NCBI RefSeq assembly: GCF_019679475.1
Contig: NZ_JAIEZP010000001.1
Location: forward strand, 2,046,001-2,110,000
Direction: 5' to 3'
Length of the DNA stretch: 64,000 nt
From: Hyphomonas sediminis
Lineage (GTDB): Bacteria > Pseudomonadota > Alphaproteobacteria > Caulobacterales > Hyphomonadaceae
Shown one piece after another: positions 41,738-50,390 of this stretch; positions within the stretch are counted from its first letter, which is position 1, and each line of letters begins with the position of its first letter. The notes under the pieces were generated by a model, which worked only from the letters and a program-made list of their open reading frames with translations, was not told the DNA's origin and did not search any database. A program made the position numbers and the translations under genes.

Positions 41738-43900
41738 CTATTCCGCTGCTGTCTTGGCTGGATCGTTTCCGTCCAGGAGGAGTTCCAGCATCCGGATGGC
41801 GCTGTCGGCAATCACCGTGCCCGGAGGGAAAATCGCAGCGGCACCGGCGGTGCGCAGGGCATCGAAATCCTGTGGCGGGATAACGCCGCCGACGATGATC
41901 TGCGCGTTGGCGGCGCCTTCATTGCCCAGCGCGCGCTTAAGTTCGGGCACCAGCGTCAGGTGGCCTGCGGCGAGAGAGGAGGCCGCAACAATGTCCACGC
42001 CTGCCTTGCGGGCGTCGCGCGCGGCTTCTTCCGGCGTCTGGAACAGGGGGCCGATTTCGACTTCCCAGCCAAGGTCCATCAGAGCGGAAGCGACAACCTT
42101 CTGTCCACGGTCATGTCCGTCCTGGCCCATCTTGGCGATGTAGATCTTCGGCTTGCGGCCATTCTTCTGGACAAAGGCGGCGGCAAGGCCTTCGGCTTCG
42201 GTCGCTTTCTCGGTGCCTTTCACGCCGCCGCCATAAACGCCCTTGATGGAGCGGATGACGGCCTGGTGGCGGCCCTGGCTGCGCTCGACAGCTTCGGAGA
42301 TTTCGCCCACGGTGGCCTTGGCGCGCGCGGCATCGACGGCGAGCGCAAGCAGGTTGCCCTTCGTGCCCGCTGCTGCCTCGGCAATCGCCTCGAGCTTGGC
42401 CGTGACTTCCGCTTCGTTGCGTTCAGATTTCAGGCGGGCGAGCTTGTCGAGCTGCATCCGGCGCACAGCGGCATTGTCCACCTTCAGCACAGGAACATCT
42501 TCTTCCTCGTCCAGCAGGAACTTGTTGACGCCGACAACCGTCTGCGTGCCGCTGTCGATACGTGCCTGCGTGTTGGCGGCGGCTTCTTCGATGCGCAGTT
42601 TGGGCAGGCCCTGTTCGATGGCCTTGGCCATGCCGCCCATCGCTTCGACTTCCTCGATATGCTTGAGGGCTTTGGCGGCGAGGTCGTGTGTCAGGCGCTC
42701 GACATAATAGCTGCCGCCGAAGAGGTCGATCGACTGGCAGGCGCCGGCTTCCTGTTGCAGCAGGATCTGCGTGTTGCGGGCGATCCGGGCTGAGAAGTCC
42801 GTAGGCAGAGCAAGGGCTTCGTCGAAGCTGTTGGTGTGCAGCGACTGGGTCTGGCCACCGGAGGCGGCGATCGCTTCCAGGCATGTGCGGATGACGTTGT
42901 TGTAAACGTCCTGCGCCGTGAGGCTCCAGCCGGAGGTTTGCGAGTGCGTCCGCAGGCTGAGGGACTTGCTGGACTTCGGTGAGAAATTCTCCTGCACCAG
43001 CTTCGCCCAGATCAGGCGCGCGGCGCGCATCTTGGCGACTTCCATGAACGTATTCATGCCGATCGCCCAGAAGAAGGAAAGGCGCGGGGCAAACGCGTCG
43101 ACATCCAGGCCAGCGGCAACGCCTGCGCGGATGTATTCGATGCCATCGGCCAGCGTGTAGGCCAGCTCAAGGTCTGCTGTCGCGCCGGCTTCCTGCATGT
43201 GGTAGCCGGAGATGGAAATCGAGTTGAATTTGGGCATCTTCTCCGAGGTGAAGGCGAAGATGTCCGAGATGATCCGCATCGAGGGTTTGGGCGGATAGAT
43301 GTAAGTGTTCCGTACCATGAACTCCTTCAGAATGTCGTTCTGAATGGTTCCGGCGAGTTTTTCCGGCGGGACGCCCTGTTCTTCGGCAGCGACGATATAG
43401 AGCGCCAGGATAGGCAGAACCGCGCCGTTCATCGTCATCGAGACAGACATCTGGTCCAGCGGGATGCCGGAGAACAGGGTGCGCATGTCGAGAATCGAGT
43501 CGATGGCAACGCCCGCCATGCCGACATCGCCCGTCACGCGCGGGTGATCGGAATCATAGCCGCGGTGGGTGGCGAGGTCGAAGGCGACAGAGAGGCCCTT
43601 CTGGCCAGCGGCCAGGTTGCGGCGATAGAAGGCGTTGGAGTCTTCGGCCGTCGAAAATCCAGCATACTGACGGATCGTCCAGGGCTGGTTGGTATACATC
43701 GTCGGGTAGGGGCCGCGGCCAAAGGGGGCGAGGCCGGGATAATCGTCGAGGAAGTCAAGCCCGGCGCGGTCTTTCGCGGTGTAGGCGGATTGAACGGCAA
43801 TGCCCTCGGGCGTTTCCCAGGCTTCGCCCAGCTTGGCAGCGGATGCCTTCGCGTTCGGGGCGTCCAGCTCAATCTTCGTGAAATCGGGGAACTTGGTCAT
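41738..43900 (-). CDS. mutB: Methylmalonyl-CoA mutase large (catalytic) subunit
   Basis: The 720-residue protein has the mutase TIM barrel ([40 protein letters not shown], and [20 protein letters not shown]) and a C-terminal B12-binding domain with the base-off motif [11 protein letters not shown] (Asp-x-His-x-x-Gly). It interconverts methylmalonyl-CoA and succinyl-CoA using adenosylcobalamin, completing propionate and branched-chain degradation. Length is normal. Its start overlaps the small-subunit stop as ATGA, so the heterodimer is made in equal amounts. Confidence 0.95.
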   Translation of the reverse strand: MTKFPDFTKIELDAPNAKASAAKLGEAWETPEGIAVQSAYTAKDRAGLDFLDDYPGLAPFGRGPYPTMYTNQPWTIRQYAGFSTAEDSNAFYRRNLAAGQKGLSVAFDLATHRGYDSDHPRVTGDVGMAGVAIDSILDMRTLFSGIPLDQMSVSMTMNGAVLPILALYIVAAEEQGVPPEKLAGTIQNDILKEFMVRNTYIYPPKPSMRIISDIFAFTSEKMPKFNSISISGYHMQEAGATADLELAYTLADGIEYIRAGVAAGLDVDAFAPRLSFFWAIGMNTFMEVAKMRAARLIWAKLVQENFSPKSSKSLSLRTHSQTSGWSLTAQDVYNNVIRTCLEAIAASGGQTQSLHTNSFDEALALPTDFSARIARNTQILLQQEAGACQSIDLFGGSYYVERLTHDLAAKALKHIEEVEAMGGMAKAIEQGLPKLRIEEAAANTQARIDSGTQTVVGVNKFLLDEEEDVPVLKVDNAAVRRMQLDKLARLKSERNEAEVTAKLEAIAEAAAGTKGNLLALAVDAARAKATVGEISEAVERSQGRHQAVIRSIKGVYGGGVKGTEKATEAEGLAAAFVQKNGRKPKIYIAKMGQDGHDRGQKVVASALMDLGWEVEIGPLFQTPEEAARDARKAGVDIVAASSLAAGHLTLVPELKRALGNEGAANAQIIVGGVIPPQDFDALRTAGAAAIFPPGTVIADSAIRMLELLLDGNDPAKTAAE

Positions 43901-45804
43901 TGGGCAACTCCCAGCTCGGCATGGGCGAGGCGCAGCGCGTGGAGCGCGTCGCAGCCTGCGAAGATGTTGGTGTCGATGTCGGCGGCTTCGAACTTGCCGG
44001 CGACCCAGACGGCGCGGGCGCCCGCTTCCTTGAGGGCCTTTGCGGCGGCTTCCGCGCCGGCCTCATAGGCCTTGTCGGTGCCGCAGATGATGGCGAGCTT
44101 GCAGCCCGATGCCTTGAAGGCGGCGGCGAGTTCGGCGGGGTCTTTCGGCGGAACGACGGCGTCTTTGGCAACAACGCCGCCTGCGGCGAGGAAGTTGCGC
44201 GAAAAGTCAGCCCGCGGCGTAAATTCGGCGAGGCTGCCGAGCGTCGCGAGGAAGGCGGCTGGCGGCTTGGCCGCTTTGGCGGCGGCGTCGCGCAGGGCTT
44301 CGAAGTCTGCGGCGAGGCGGATGGGGGTGAGCGCTTCGGCAACCGCGTCCGCGCCGCCTGCGATTTCTGCCTTCACGAAATGGGCGATGCCGTCGCCGGA
44401 GACGCCATCGCGCGGGCGGGGCGTATCGACCTCGGCAACCGGCGCGCCGATTTCTTCCAGCAGCGGGTATTCGGAAACACCGGTCAGCGGGATCTTGCGG
44501 CGGCCAATGTCTTTCGCGCGCGCGTCGCGCGCGGCTTTGACGCGGGCCTGGAAGGCGCCGGAAAGGAGCGAAGCAGCATAGCCGCCTTCGCTTTCGATCT
44601 TCTGGAACTCGGCCCAGGCCGCCTTGGCGAGATCGTCGGCCAGCGTTTCGGTAAACCAGGCGCCGCCGGTCGGGTCCGCAACGCGGCCGAGCTGGCTTTC
44701 TTCCATGGCGATGATCTGGGTGTTGCGCGCGATGCGGCGGCCCAGTTCTTCAGGGTGGCCGAGGGCCTCGTTGAAAGCGCGCGAGGTGACGATGTCTGCC
44801 CCGCCTGCAGCGCCGGCGAAGACAGCCGCCGTGACACGCAGCATGTTGGTCCACGGATCATACTTGGTCAGCATGCGGGCCGAGGTGATGCCCTGCAGGC
44901 GCATGGGCGCGGCGGGCATGCCGAGCGCCTCAAGGCAGCGGGCCCACAGGCGGCGGGCGGCGCGCAGCTTGGCAATGCCGATGCCGTAATTTGCGTCCAG
45001 CGCGAGGGCAAAGCTGAGGCGGCTGGTGTCGAGCTTGCCATCGAGGCGGCGCAGCGTGTCGATCGCCGAGGCGATCAGCGCGCCGAGTTCCTGGGCTTCC
45101 GAGGCACCGGCCTCATGCGCGACAGTTGCGTCGATCCGGACGAGACCGGCAGCGGGGAACTTCTGACCCAGCGCTTCGGCAACCGCGCCAACGCGGGCGA
45201 AGGCCGCGTCGAGGCCGCCTGAGAGCTTGCCCGAGCGGGCGAGGGCGCCGAGCGGGTCCATGTTGAAGTCGATCTTCAGTGCGTCAGCGTTTTCCTGCTT
45301 CTCCGCCCAGAGGCCGAGCAGGGCAGAGGCCGACGCGCCCGATGCGTTCGCATGGGAAAGGGCGACGCCTGCATAATCGGCGCGCACGCCGGTCAATGCG
45401 GTTTCGAAGTCTTCCAGCGTGGTGATCTGAACGCCGGACTTGCCCGTGCAATCGAGAACGATCTCGATGGAAGAGGCGCCGCGCTCCAGATCGCGCAGGA
45501 TCTCGGTGCTGGTTTCTTCAGCCGAGGGATGGGTGAACAGCTGGCGGATGTCCCAGGGCAGGTACTTGTCCGGCGCGGCGGTCTTGCCACGCAGGAAGGG
45601 CGCTTCGCCGGGCGTGCCGAGCGGATCAGCGGCGGCGGCAAAGTCGCTTTCGCGGTAGAGCGCCTTGATGCCGATGCCATCTGTGGTCTTGCGGGTGAGC
45701 GTATCAACGCCCTTGCCCTTCAGCGCCTTTTCAACGGCGCCGAGCCACTCGGCTTCGGTGGTTTCGGGGAATGCGGAACTGAGTGTGAGAATATCGTCGG
45801 CCAT
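43897..45804 (-). CDS. mutA: Methylmalonyl-CoA mutase small subunit
   Basis: The 635-residue product keeps the mutase fold ([59 protein letters not shown]) but its C-terminal cobalamin domain lacks the DxHxxG motif. This is characteristic of the non-catalytic MutA partner. It pairs with MutB in the propionyl-CoA pathway. The genes for propionyl-CoA carboxylase, epimerase and the MeaB chaperone are outside the window. Confidence 0.93.
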   Translation of the reverse strand: MADDILTLSSAFPETTEAEWLGAVEKALKGKGVDTLTRKTTDGIGIKALYRESDFAAAADPLGTPGEAPFLRGKTAAPDKYLPWDIRQLFTHPSAEETSTEILRDLERGASSIEIVLDCTGKSGVQITTLEDFETALTGVRADYAGVALSHANASGASASALLGLWAEKQENADALKIDFNMDPLGALARSGKLSGGLDAAFARVGAVAEALGQKFPAAGLVRIDATVAHEAGASEAQELGALIASAIDTLRRLDGKLDTSRLSFALALDANYGIGIAKLRAARRLWARCLEALGMPAAPMRLQGITSARMLTKYDPWTNMLRVTAAVFAGAAGGADIVTSRAFNEALGHPEELGRRIARNTQIIAMEESQLGRVADPTGGAWFTETLADDLAKAAWAEFQKIESEGGYAASLLSGAFQARVKAARDARAKDIGRRKIPLTGVSEYPLLEEIGAPVAEVDTPRPRDGVSGDGIAHFVKAEIAGGADAVAEALTPIRLAADFEALRDAAAKAAKPPAAFLATLGSLAEFTPRADFSRNFLAAGGVVAKDAVVPPKDPAELAAAFKASGCKLAIICGTDKAYEAGAEAAAKALKEAGARAVWVAGKFEAADIDTNIFAGCDALHALRLAHAELGVAQ

Positions 45805-46088
45805 GATGGGGGTTTAGGGCAATCCGGCCCGGCTTGTGAACTGGTTCCTTAGCGGTATGTGCGCCTTCATTCCTGCATGGGCGGGCTGCAGGGATGCGAT
45901 GCCGGGATTTGCGACGGCTAAACCCGGTTTTTGCTGCGATTTTCGATGTGCCTGCCAGGGCGCTGCGTGCCGATGGGGGATGGCGCGCCGGAATATTCCA
46001 CAGGCGGGAAGGGCGGGTGGCGGGTTTGTCATCATTTCGGGGTTGACCCTCCGGCCCGTAAGTGCGAATGAGAATTAGTCGCAAGACG

Positions 46089-46208
46089 GAGACCGAGACC
46101 ATGTTCAAGGCCATGCCGACCCACCGCTCCTCCCGCGTTTCCTCCCATGCAGAGGCGCCGCCGGTATTGGCCGGGAGCCGTTCCTCCCACACCTGTGGTC
46201 CCGGTCTC
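46089..46208 (+). ncRNA. Candidate structured small RNA with three UCCUCCC motifs
   Basis: GAGACCG-A-GACCA (46089-46101) pairs with TGGTC-C-CGGTCTC (46196-46208), a 12-bp stem with one mismatch that closes a domain of about 120 nt. Inside are CTCCTCCC (46127-46134), TCCTCCC (46140-46146) and TCCTCCC (46182-46188), all able to pair with Shine-Dalgarno sequences. Downstream lies a perfect hairpin GATCGCC-ACT-GGCGATC (46223-46239) and more CCTCC motifs at 46256 and 46286. This layout resembles the alphaproteobacterial suhB/alpha-r14 and 'cuckoo' RNA families, which have CCUCC-type loops. A TTGACC at 46043 may be the -35 box. The terminator at 46481-46517 may end a longer transcript. Confidence 0.5.
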
Positions 46209-46322
46209 TATCTCGACGATCTGATCGCCACTGGCGATCCGGATGACCTGATTTCCCTCCTGCACCGGCAGGCGGCCTGGCGGGGCCTCCTGTCGCGGGG
46301 TTGCCCACCCTCTCACGGGTGA
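46101..46322 (+). CDS. Alternative reading of the same region: small ORF of 73 codons
   Basis: An ATG at 46101 opens a 73-codon frame with high third-position GC and a GGAGA 10 bases upstream. The product is unusual: its Ser-Ser pairs (HRSSRVSSH, GSRSSHT) are exactly the TCCTCC motifs described for the RNA candidate, and the start codon lies inside that RNA's closing stem. The second half, YLDDLIATGDPDDLISLLHR, looks more protein-like. I cannot exclude a dual-function RNA, but a non-coding role explains the repeats better. Confidence 0.3.
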   Translation: MFKAMPTHRSSRVSSHAEAPPVLAGSRSSHTCGPGLYLDDLIATGDPDDLISLLHRQAAWRGLLSRGCPPSHG

Positions 46323-46742
46323 CCGAATTGGCCTGATGCTGCTGGTGGATTGCTGCTTTCGTCGCTGACGGCAGATCCACACCTTCCGGTGCGTGGGAAG
46401 GGGCAGGTTCCGGTGCAGGTTGGGAAACTCAGGGGCGTTGGCGCCCGCTTCCTTTTCAGAGCTGTTCAGCTCCGCCTTGACCACTCCCGCTCTGAATTGG
46501 GCGGGGGTGGGCTTTTTATGCGCGCAATGGGCTGAACGGTCGTTAAGCTGAGTGCGTTCAATGCATGTCAATTTTGACGCCGACTCACTGGATTGTATCA
46601 TTTTGAGATTGATTGTGCACAATTCCGGCGTTTGATAGTCAAGTAAAAACAGTGTGTTATGTCGTTGTCGTGACGACAGGCTTGCCGCGGCTGAACACGC
46701 GGATAAGTTCCGTCTCAGAACTTTTCCGGGAGAGAACAACAG
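46323..46742. other. Gap between the RNA candidate and the nitronate monooxygenase gene
   Basis: The first 200 bases hold a terminator (46481-46517). The rest (46520-46740) is markedly AT-richer, with TTGATTGTGCACAAT and TATCATTTTGAG stretches that look like promoter DNA for the downstream gene. Confidence 0.5.
46481..46517 (+). terminator. Rho-independent terminator
   Basis: CCACTCCCGC and GCGGGGGTGG form a 10-bp stem (one G-T pair) around an 10-nt loop, followed by GCTTTTTAT. It ends + strand transcription from the RNA/small ORF region upstream. Confidence 0.7.
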
Positions 46743-47741
46743 ATGGCCGTGCCACCTATTTTCAACAAAATGCGTTTGCCGGTGATCGCCTCGCCGCTTT
46801 TCATCATTTCCGGCCCCGAGCTGGTGATTGCCCAATGTAAAGCCGGCATCGTCGGCAGCTTCCCGGCGCTCAATGCGCGCCCCGGCCCTGTGCTGCATGA
46901 GTGGCTCGACCAGATCACCAACGAGCTGGGCGAATATAATGTGAAGAATCCGGACCGCCCGGCGGCGCCGTTCGCAGTGAACCAGATCGTGCACAAGACG
47001 AACAACCGCCTCGACCACGACATGGAAGCCTGCGTGAAATACAAGGTGCCGTTCGTGATCACCTCGCTGGGCGCACGCCAGGACGTGAACGATGCCATCC
47101 ATTCCTATGGCGGCGTCGTGATGCATGACGTGATTGATACCTGGTTTGCAAAGAAGGCGCTGGAGAAAGGCGCTGACGGCCTGATCGCGGTGTGTGCCGG
47201 CGCCGGTGGCCATGCTGGCCGCCTGTCGCCCTTCGCGCTGATCCAGGAGATCCGCGAATTCTTCGATGGCCCGCTGGCGCTGTCGGGCTCCATCGCCAAT
47301 GGCGGGGCGATTGCTGCCGCGCTCGCGATGGGCGCTGACTTTGCTTACATGGGCTCGGCCTTCATCGCCTGCGACGAAGCCAACGCGATGGACGGCTACA
47401 AGGACGCCATCGTGAACTATGGCGCCGAAGATATCGTGTATTCGAACCTCTTCACCGGTGTGCACGGCAACTATCTGAGGCCGTCGATCATCGCGGCCGG
47501 CCTCGACCCGGACAACCTGCCTGAGAGCGACCCGTCCAAGATGAACTTCGGTTCGGGCGGCAACACCGAAGCCAAAGCCTGGAAAGACATCTGGGGCTGC
47601 GGCCAGGGCATTGGCGCGGTGAAGAAGCGCGGCCCGGTGAAGGATTATGTCGACCAGCTGGAGCGCGAATACAACGCTTCGCGCGCGGCGCTGGCGCAAG
47701 GCCGGGCCTATTCGCGCGCCGACGCTGTTCCGGCCGAATAA
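46743..47741 (+). CDS. Nitronate monooxygenase (NMO / 2-nitropropane dioxygenase family)
   Basis: The 332-residue FMN-dependent TIM-barrel protein has PVIASPLFIISGPELVIAQC at the N-terminus, CAGAGGHAGRLSPFALIQEI (phosphate-binding loop), and SGSIANGGAIAAALAMGADFAYMGSAFIA, the FMN-binding signature. It oxidises alkyl nitronates, detoxifying compounds such as propionate-3-nitronate. The start follows GAGAGAACAACAG with acceptable spacing. It is a single-gene unit ended by a strong terminator. Confidence 0.88.
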   Translation: MAVPPIFNKMRLPVIASPLFIISGPELVIAQCKAGIVGSFPALNARPGPVLHEWLDQITNELGEYNVKNPDRPAAPFAVNQIVHKTNNRLDHDMEACVKYKVPFVITSLGARQDVNDAIHSYGGVVMHDVIDTWFAKKALEKGADGLIAVCAGAGGHAGRLSPFALIQEIREFFDGPLALSGSIANGGAIAAALAMGADFAYMGSAFIACDEANAMDGYKDAIVNYGAEDIVYSNLFTGVHGNYLRPSIIAAGLDPDNLPESDPSKMNFGSGGNTEAKAWKDIWGCGQGIGAVKKRGPVKDYVDQLEREYNASRAALAQGRAYSRADAVPAE

Positions 47742-47769
47742 GCCTGCGCCAACCGGCCAGACAAAAGCT

Positions 47770-47797
47770 CCCCGTCTCGATGAGGCGGGGATTTTTT
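47770..47797 (+). terminator. Rho-independent terminator of the nitronate monooxygenase gene
   Basis: CCCCG-T-CTC and GAG-G-CGGGG pair around a GAT loop and are followed by ATTTTTT. Confidence 0.85.
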
Positions 47798-48013
47798 CAT
47801 GGCGGGAAGATTGTCTTTTGGCATTTGAATTTTGCGCCGATTTTTTTTGACCGTCATGGGGCGGATTATACCATTAATGGGGAAAGCGTGGATTGGCGCG
47901 GGCGCTGGCGGCGCGATGGTCTTGAGGATGCGGGGGAAATGATGCGGGCGGGGCGTGGATAAGGGCGCTGGCCGGGCGAGATTTGGGAGCGTTCAGGCAG
48001 TATCATGGCGGGG

Positions 48014-48053
48014 ACAAACAGTGACATTTTGGGTCATTCCAGTGACAGTTTGT
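48014..48053 (+). promoter_or_regulatory. Compound direct/inverted repeat before the lysis cassette
   Basis: AGTGACA occurs at 48020-48026 and 48041-48047, exactly 21 bp (two helical turns) apart. The pair is flanked by ACAAAC (48014-48019) and GTTTGT (48048-48053), an inverted repeat, and encloses a GTCA. It looks like a cooperative operator, about 170 bases upstream of the M15 peptidase start. Confidence 0.5.
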
Positions 48054-48220
48054 GTATTTTTGAGGCTTTTTCGATACGTTTTAGGCCCGGTTTGTGCGCG
48101 ATTGATTGCGCTGGGGCGCGGCGGGGAGAGTGTCCGGCTTATCCAACAGCCGGCCTGTAGCAGTTGCTGGGAATTGGCCCGCCCAATCCGGGGGAAGGCG
48201 CCGAATGGCACATTTCTCCC

Positions 48221-48634
48221 ATGCTTTACTCATCATACAGAGATGTTTCGCGCGCCCACTGGCGCTGGCCCCACTTCACCCCGGAGGAGCTTGCCTGCAG
48301 ATGCGGCGGGCGCGGATGCCGGGGCGCCTATTGGCATGACGCCGAGTTTCTCGACGCGCTCGAAGCGCTGCGCGCAGAGGCCGGGCGGGCGCTGAAGATC
48401 AATTCGGGCCATCGCTGCGCCATCTGGAATGCGGTGGTGGGCGGGGCGCCTGCCTCCCAGCACCGGCGCATTGCGGTGGACATCGCCCTTAAAGGACACG
48501 ATCGCAGCGCGCTGATTGCGGCGGCAGGGCGCCTTGGCTTCACCGGCATCGGCGTCGCCAGAACCTTCCTGCATCTCGATCGGCGGGAGACGCCCGCGCG
48601 GTGGACTTATCCGGGAGCGGAGGATCTGGCATGA
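48221..48634 (+). CDS. M15-family D-Ala-D-Ala/endolysin-type peptidase
   Basis: The 137-residue enzyme has WPHFTPEELACRCGG, then HDAEFLDALEALRAEAG, and the M15 zinc motifs SQHRRIAVDIAL (His81, Asp87) and FLHLD (His118, catalytic region). This is the small Peptidase_M15_3 form used as an endolysin by many phages. No signal peptide is present, so it needs a holin to reach the wall, and the next gene encodes one, overlapping it by four bases. I place the start at 48221; a TTG frame further up adds a non-conserved leader. Confidence 0.85.
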   Translation: MLYSSYRDVSRAHWRWPHFTPEELACRCGGRGCRGAYWHDAEFLDALEALRAEAGRALKINSGHRCAIWNAVVGGAPASQHRRIAVDIALKGHDRSALIAAAGRLGFTGIGVARTFLHLDRRETPARWTYPGAEDLA

Positions 48635-49092
48635 GCGACATTATCGGCCTTGCCGCCAGCGCAGCGGGCGGCGGCGTGTTCGGCCTGATCGGCACGGTGA
48701 TCGGCCGGGCGGCCGGCCTGATCGAGCGGCGGCAGGACAATGCGCAGGAGCGCGCCCGCTGGGCCCATGACGCCGCCATGCAGGAAGCGCGGATGCGCGA
48801 GATGACGGCGGCCACAGAGGCGCAGATCAAGCTCGCCGACGCTGCCGGCGCCTGGCGCGGCCTCGCCGCCTCCATGGAAGCCGAGGCGGGCATCGGGGAG
48901 AGCTATCGCTGGGTGAACGCCGTGCGCGCGCTGACCCGGCCGCTGCTGACGCTGCTGCTGTGGATCATCACGGGGCTGGTGTTCCTGGGTGCGGGCGCGG
49001 AGGCACGCGCCGGCATCGTGGAAACCGCGACGTTTGCGGCGACGGCGGCAACGCTCTGGTGGTTTGGGGATAGAGGGCAGAAGGCGCGGTGA
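48631..49092 (+). CDS. Three-TM GTA-type holin (GTA_holin_3TM-like)
   Basis: The 153-residue protein has an N-terminal small-residue hydrophobic segment (IIGLAASAAGGGVFGLIGTV), a long amphipathic helix (ERRQDNAQERARWAHDAAMQ; MREMTAATEAQIKLADAAG), and two C-terminal membrane helices (LTRPLLTLLLWIITGLVFLG; VETATFAATAATLWWFGDRG). That is the shape of the 3TM holin family named for gene transfer agent release. Coupling to the M15 peptidase makes a two-gene lysis cassette. It would permeabilise the inner membrane at a set time. Confidence 0.82.
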   Translation: MSDIIGLAASAAGGGVFGLIGTVIGRAAGLIERRQDNAQERARWAHDAAMQEARMREMTAATEAQIKLADAAGAWRGLAASMEAEAGIGESYRWVNAVRALTRPLLTLLLWIITGLVFLGAGAEARAGIVETATFAATAATLWWFGDRGQKAR

Positions 49093-49101
49093 CCTCTCCA
49101 T

Positions 49102-49200
49102 CGTCATCCCGGTTTCGCCAAAGGCGAAGATCGGGACCCAGAAAGGTCGGGTTGTAAAAGCTGGGTCCCGGACATTTGCTCCGCAAATTCCGGGATGACG
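49102..49200. repeat. Nested palindromic repeat
   Basis: CGTCATCCCGG (49102-49112) is inverted as CCGGGATGACG (49190-49200), and an inner CGGGACCCAG (49132-49141) as CTGGGTCCCG (49161-49170). It is a REP/MITE-like element of about 100 bases located ten bases after the holin stop. Confidence 0.75.
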
Positions 49201-49236
49201 GGGGGAGGGGTTTCGTTTTCTTCAACACTTTTCCCT

Positions 49237-49284
49237 CCCCTCGTCACACTCGATGCGCGCAGCGCATCTGAGTGTGACGAGGGG
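49237..49284. repeat. Imperfect palindrome, 22-23-bp arms
   Basis: CCCCTCGTCACACTC-GATGCGC is followed by its inverted copy GCGCATC-TGAGTGTGACGAGGGG, differing by one base. It is the middle element of the repeat island. Confidence 0.75.
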
Positions 49285-49300
49285 TGGGGTTGGGGAAACT

Positions 49301-49381
49301 GTAGGGTGGGTTGAGCGAAGCGATACCCACCACTTCCTCGGCCCAAAGATGGTGGGTATCGCTTCGCTCAACCCACCCTAC
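49301..49381. repeat. Perfect 32-bp inverted repeat with 17-nt loop
   Basis: The left arm starts GTAGGGTGGGTTGAGCGAAG (49301-49332) and its exact reverse complement runs 49350-49381. The sequence is of the widely dispersed 'GGTGGGT..CGCTTCGC' type. Its right arm includes the stop codon of map. Confidence 0.85.
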
Positions 49382-50159
49382 GGGCGTTTTCCTTCACCAT
49401 GCTGGCTTCTTCCGGCCTCAGCGTCAGCACGTCTACGCCGGTTTCGGTCACCGCCACCGTATGCTCGAATTGGGCGGAGAGTTTTCCATCCTCTGTGCGG
49501 ACGGTCCAGCCATCGTCTTCTGTGTACGAACCGCGTTTGCCTTCGTTGACCATCGGCTCGATGGTGAAGGTCATGCCGGGGCGCAGGCGCAGGCCTGTGC
49601 CGCGTTTGCCGAAGTGGAGCACGGAGGGCTCTTCGTGCATTTCGCGCCCGATGCCATGGCCACAGAAATCGCGTACGATCGTGTAGCCTGCGCCCTTGGC
49701 GTGGCGCTCGATGGCGTGGCCGATATCGCCCAGCGTGGCGCCGGGGCGGACGGCGCGGATGCCTTTCCACATGGCTTCATAGGTGGTGCGCACGAGGCGG
49801 CGGGCGGGGGCGGCGACTGTGCCGACCAGATAGGTCTTGCTGGAGTCGGCGATATAGCCGTTCTTTTCCAGCGTAATGTCGAAGTTCACGATATCCCCAT
49901 CGCGCAGGATGTCCTTCGACGACGGGACGCCGTGGCAGATAACATCGTTCACGGATGAGTTGAGGACGTATTCGAAGCCATACTGGCCGAGGCTGGCCGG
50001 GCGGGCGTTCAGCTCGCCCCGGATATAGCGCTCCACCTGGTCGTTGACCTCCAGCGTGCTCATGCCGATCAGGTCCATCCGGTCGATCAGGCCGAAGACG
50101 GAGGCGAGCAGGCGGCCGGAACTGGCCATCAGCGCGAGTTCTTCCGGGGATTTGATCAT
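49368..50159 (-). CDS. map: Type I methionine aminopeptidase
   Basis: The 263-residue enzyme has the metal ligands and motifs of type I MetAP: NDVICHGVPSSKDILRDGDI, VNFDITLEKNGYIADSSKTY, GHGIGREMHEEPSVLHFG, FTIEPMVNEG, and QFEHTVAVTETGVDVLT. It removes the initiator methionine. The last residues, RRVG, and the stop codon are encoded by the arm of an inverted repeat, so the original 3' end was probably replaced. Its start overlaps a ParD-like gene by four bases. It may be a second MetAP of the genome. Confidence 0.93.
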   Translation of the reverse strand: MIKSPEELALMASSGRLLASVFGLIDRMDLIGMSTLEVNDQVERYIRGELNARPASLGQYGFEYVLNSSVNDVICHGVPSSKDILRDGDIVNFDITLEKNGYIADSSKTYLVGTVAAPARRLVRTTYEAMWKGIRAVRPGATLGDIGHAIERHAKGAGYTIVRDFCGHGIGREMHEEPSVLHFGKRGTGLRLRPGMTFTIEPMVNEGKRGSYTEDDGWTVRTEDGKLSAQFEHTVAVTETGVDVLTLRPEEASMVKENARRVG

Positions 50160-50368
50160 GCGGCGCTGGCCGTGAGCGGCTCCGGCGTGACCCCGGCAGC
50201 GATGAGTTCACGCTGCATGATCTCGTTGAAGGAAAGGGTGGGGTTCATCTCGGCCAGCTTGCCGATGCGGATCCACCAGGCGGCCTGCGCATTGATCGAG
50301 CGGAAGGTAACCGCGCTCGCCTTGCGCACGGCGTCGTGCAGGTCGTCATCAATGTTCACAATGCCCAT
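50156..50368 (-). CDS. ParD-like antitoxin family protein
   Basis: The 70-residue protein (MGIVNIDDDLHDAVRKASAV, then TFRSINAQAAWWIRIGKLAE, MNPTLSFNEIMQRELI) matches the ParD_like family, with a ribbon-helix-helix-like N-terminus. I chose the ATG at 50368, which has GAGG six bases upstream; an ATG at 50380 adds four residues. No ParE toxin gene is adjacent. Instead the stop overlaps the start of map. It probably represses its own promoter through the palindrome just upstream. Confidence 0.8.
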   Translation of the reverse strand: MGIVNIDDDLHDAVRKASAVTFRSINAQAAWWIRIGKLAEMNPTLSFNEIMQRELIAAGVTPEPLTASAA

Positions 50369-50390
50369 AGGGTGCCTCATATTCGGAACG

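Larger units (their letters stand above)
47742..48220. other. Upstream region of the lysis cassette
   Basis: This 480-base region starts with the terminator of the previous gene, then has AT-rich DNA (47820-47880), a GC-rich stretch, and a striking repeat element at 48014-48053. No convincing gene is present. Confidence 0.6.

Noticed and set aside
45805-46088. A cobalamin riboswitch upstream of the methylmalonyl-CoA mutase genes
   Set aside because: I could not find a B12-box-like segment or the required helices on the minus strand before the mutA start.
46613-46840. A 75-codon + strand frame upstream of the nitronate monooxygenase
   Set aside because: It lies mostly in AT-rich promoter DNA and runs into the real gene in another frame.
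46032-47699. A 555-codon minus-strand frame through the nitronate monooxygenase gene
   Set aside because: It is antisense to an FMN enzyme with complete motifs and crosses a terminator and a promoter region.
6135-49092. Treating the phage-like genes as an ordinary prophage
   Set aside because: There is no integrase, repressor, replication or terminase gene, and the gene order matches a gene transfer agent. The lysis pair is far away with unrelated housekeeping genes between.
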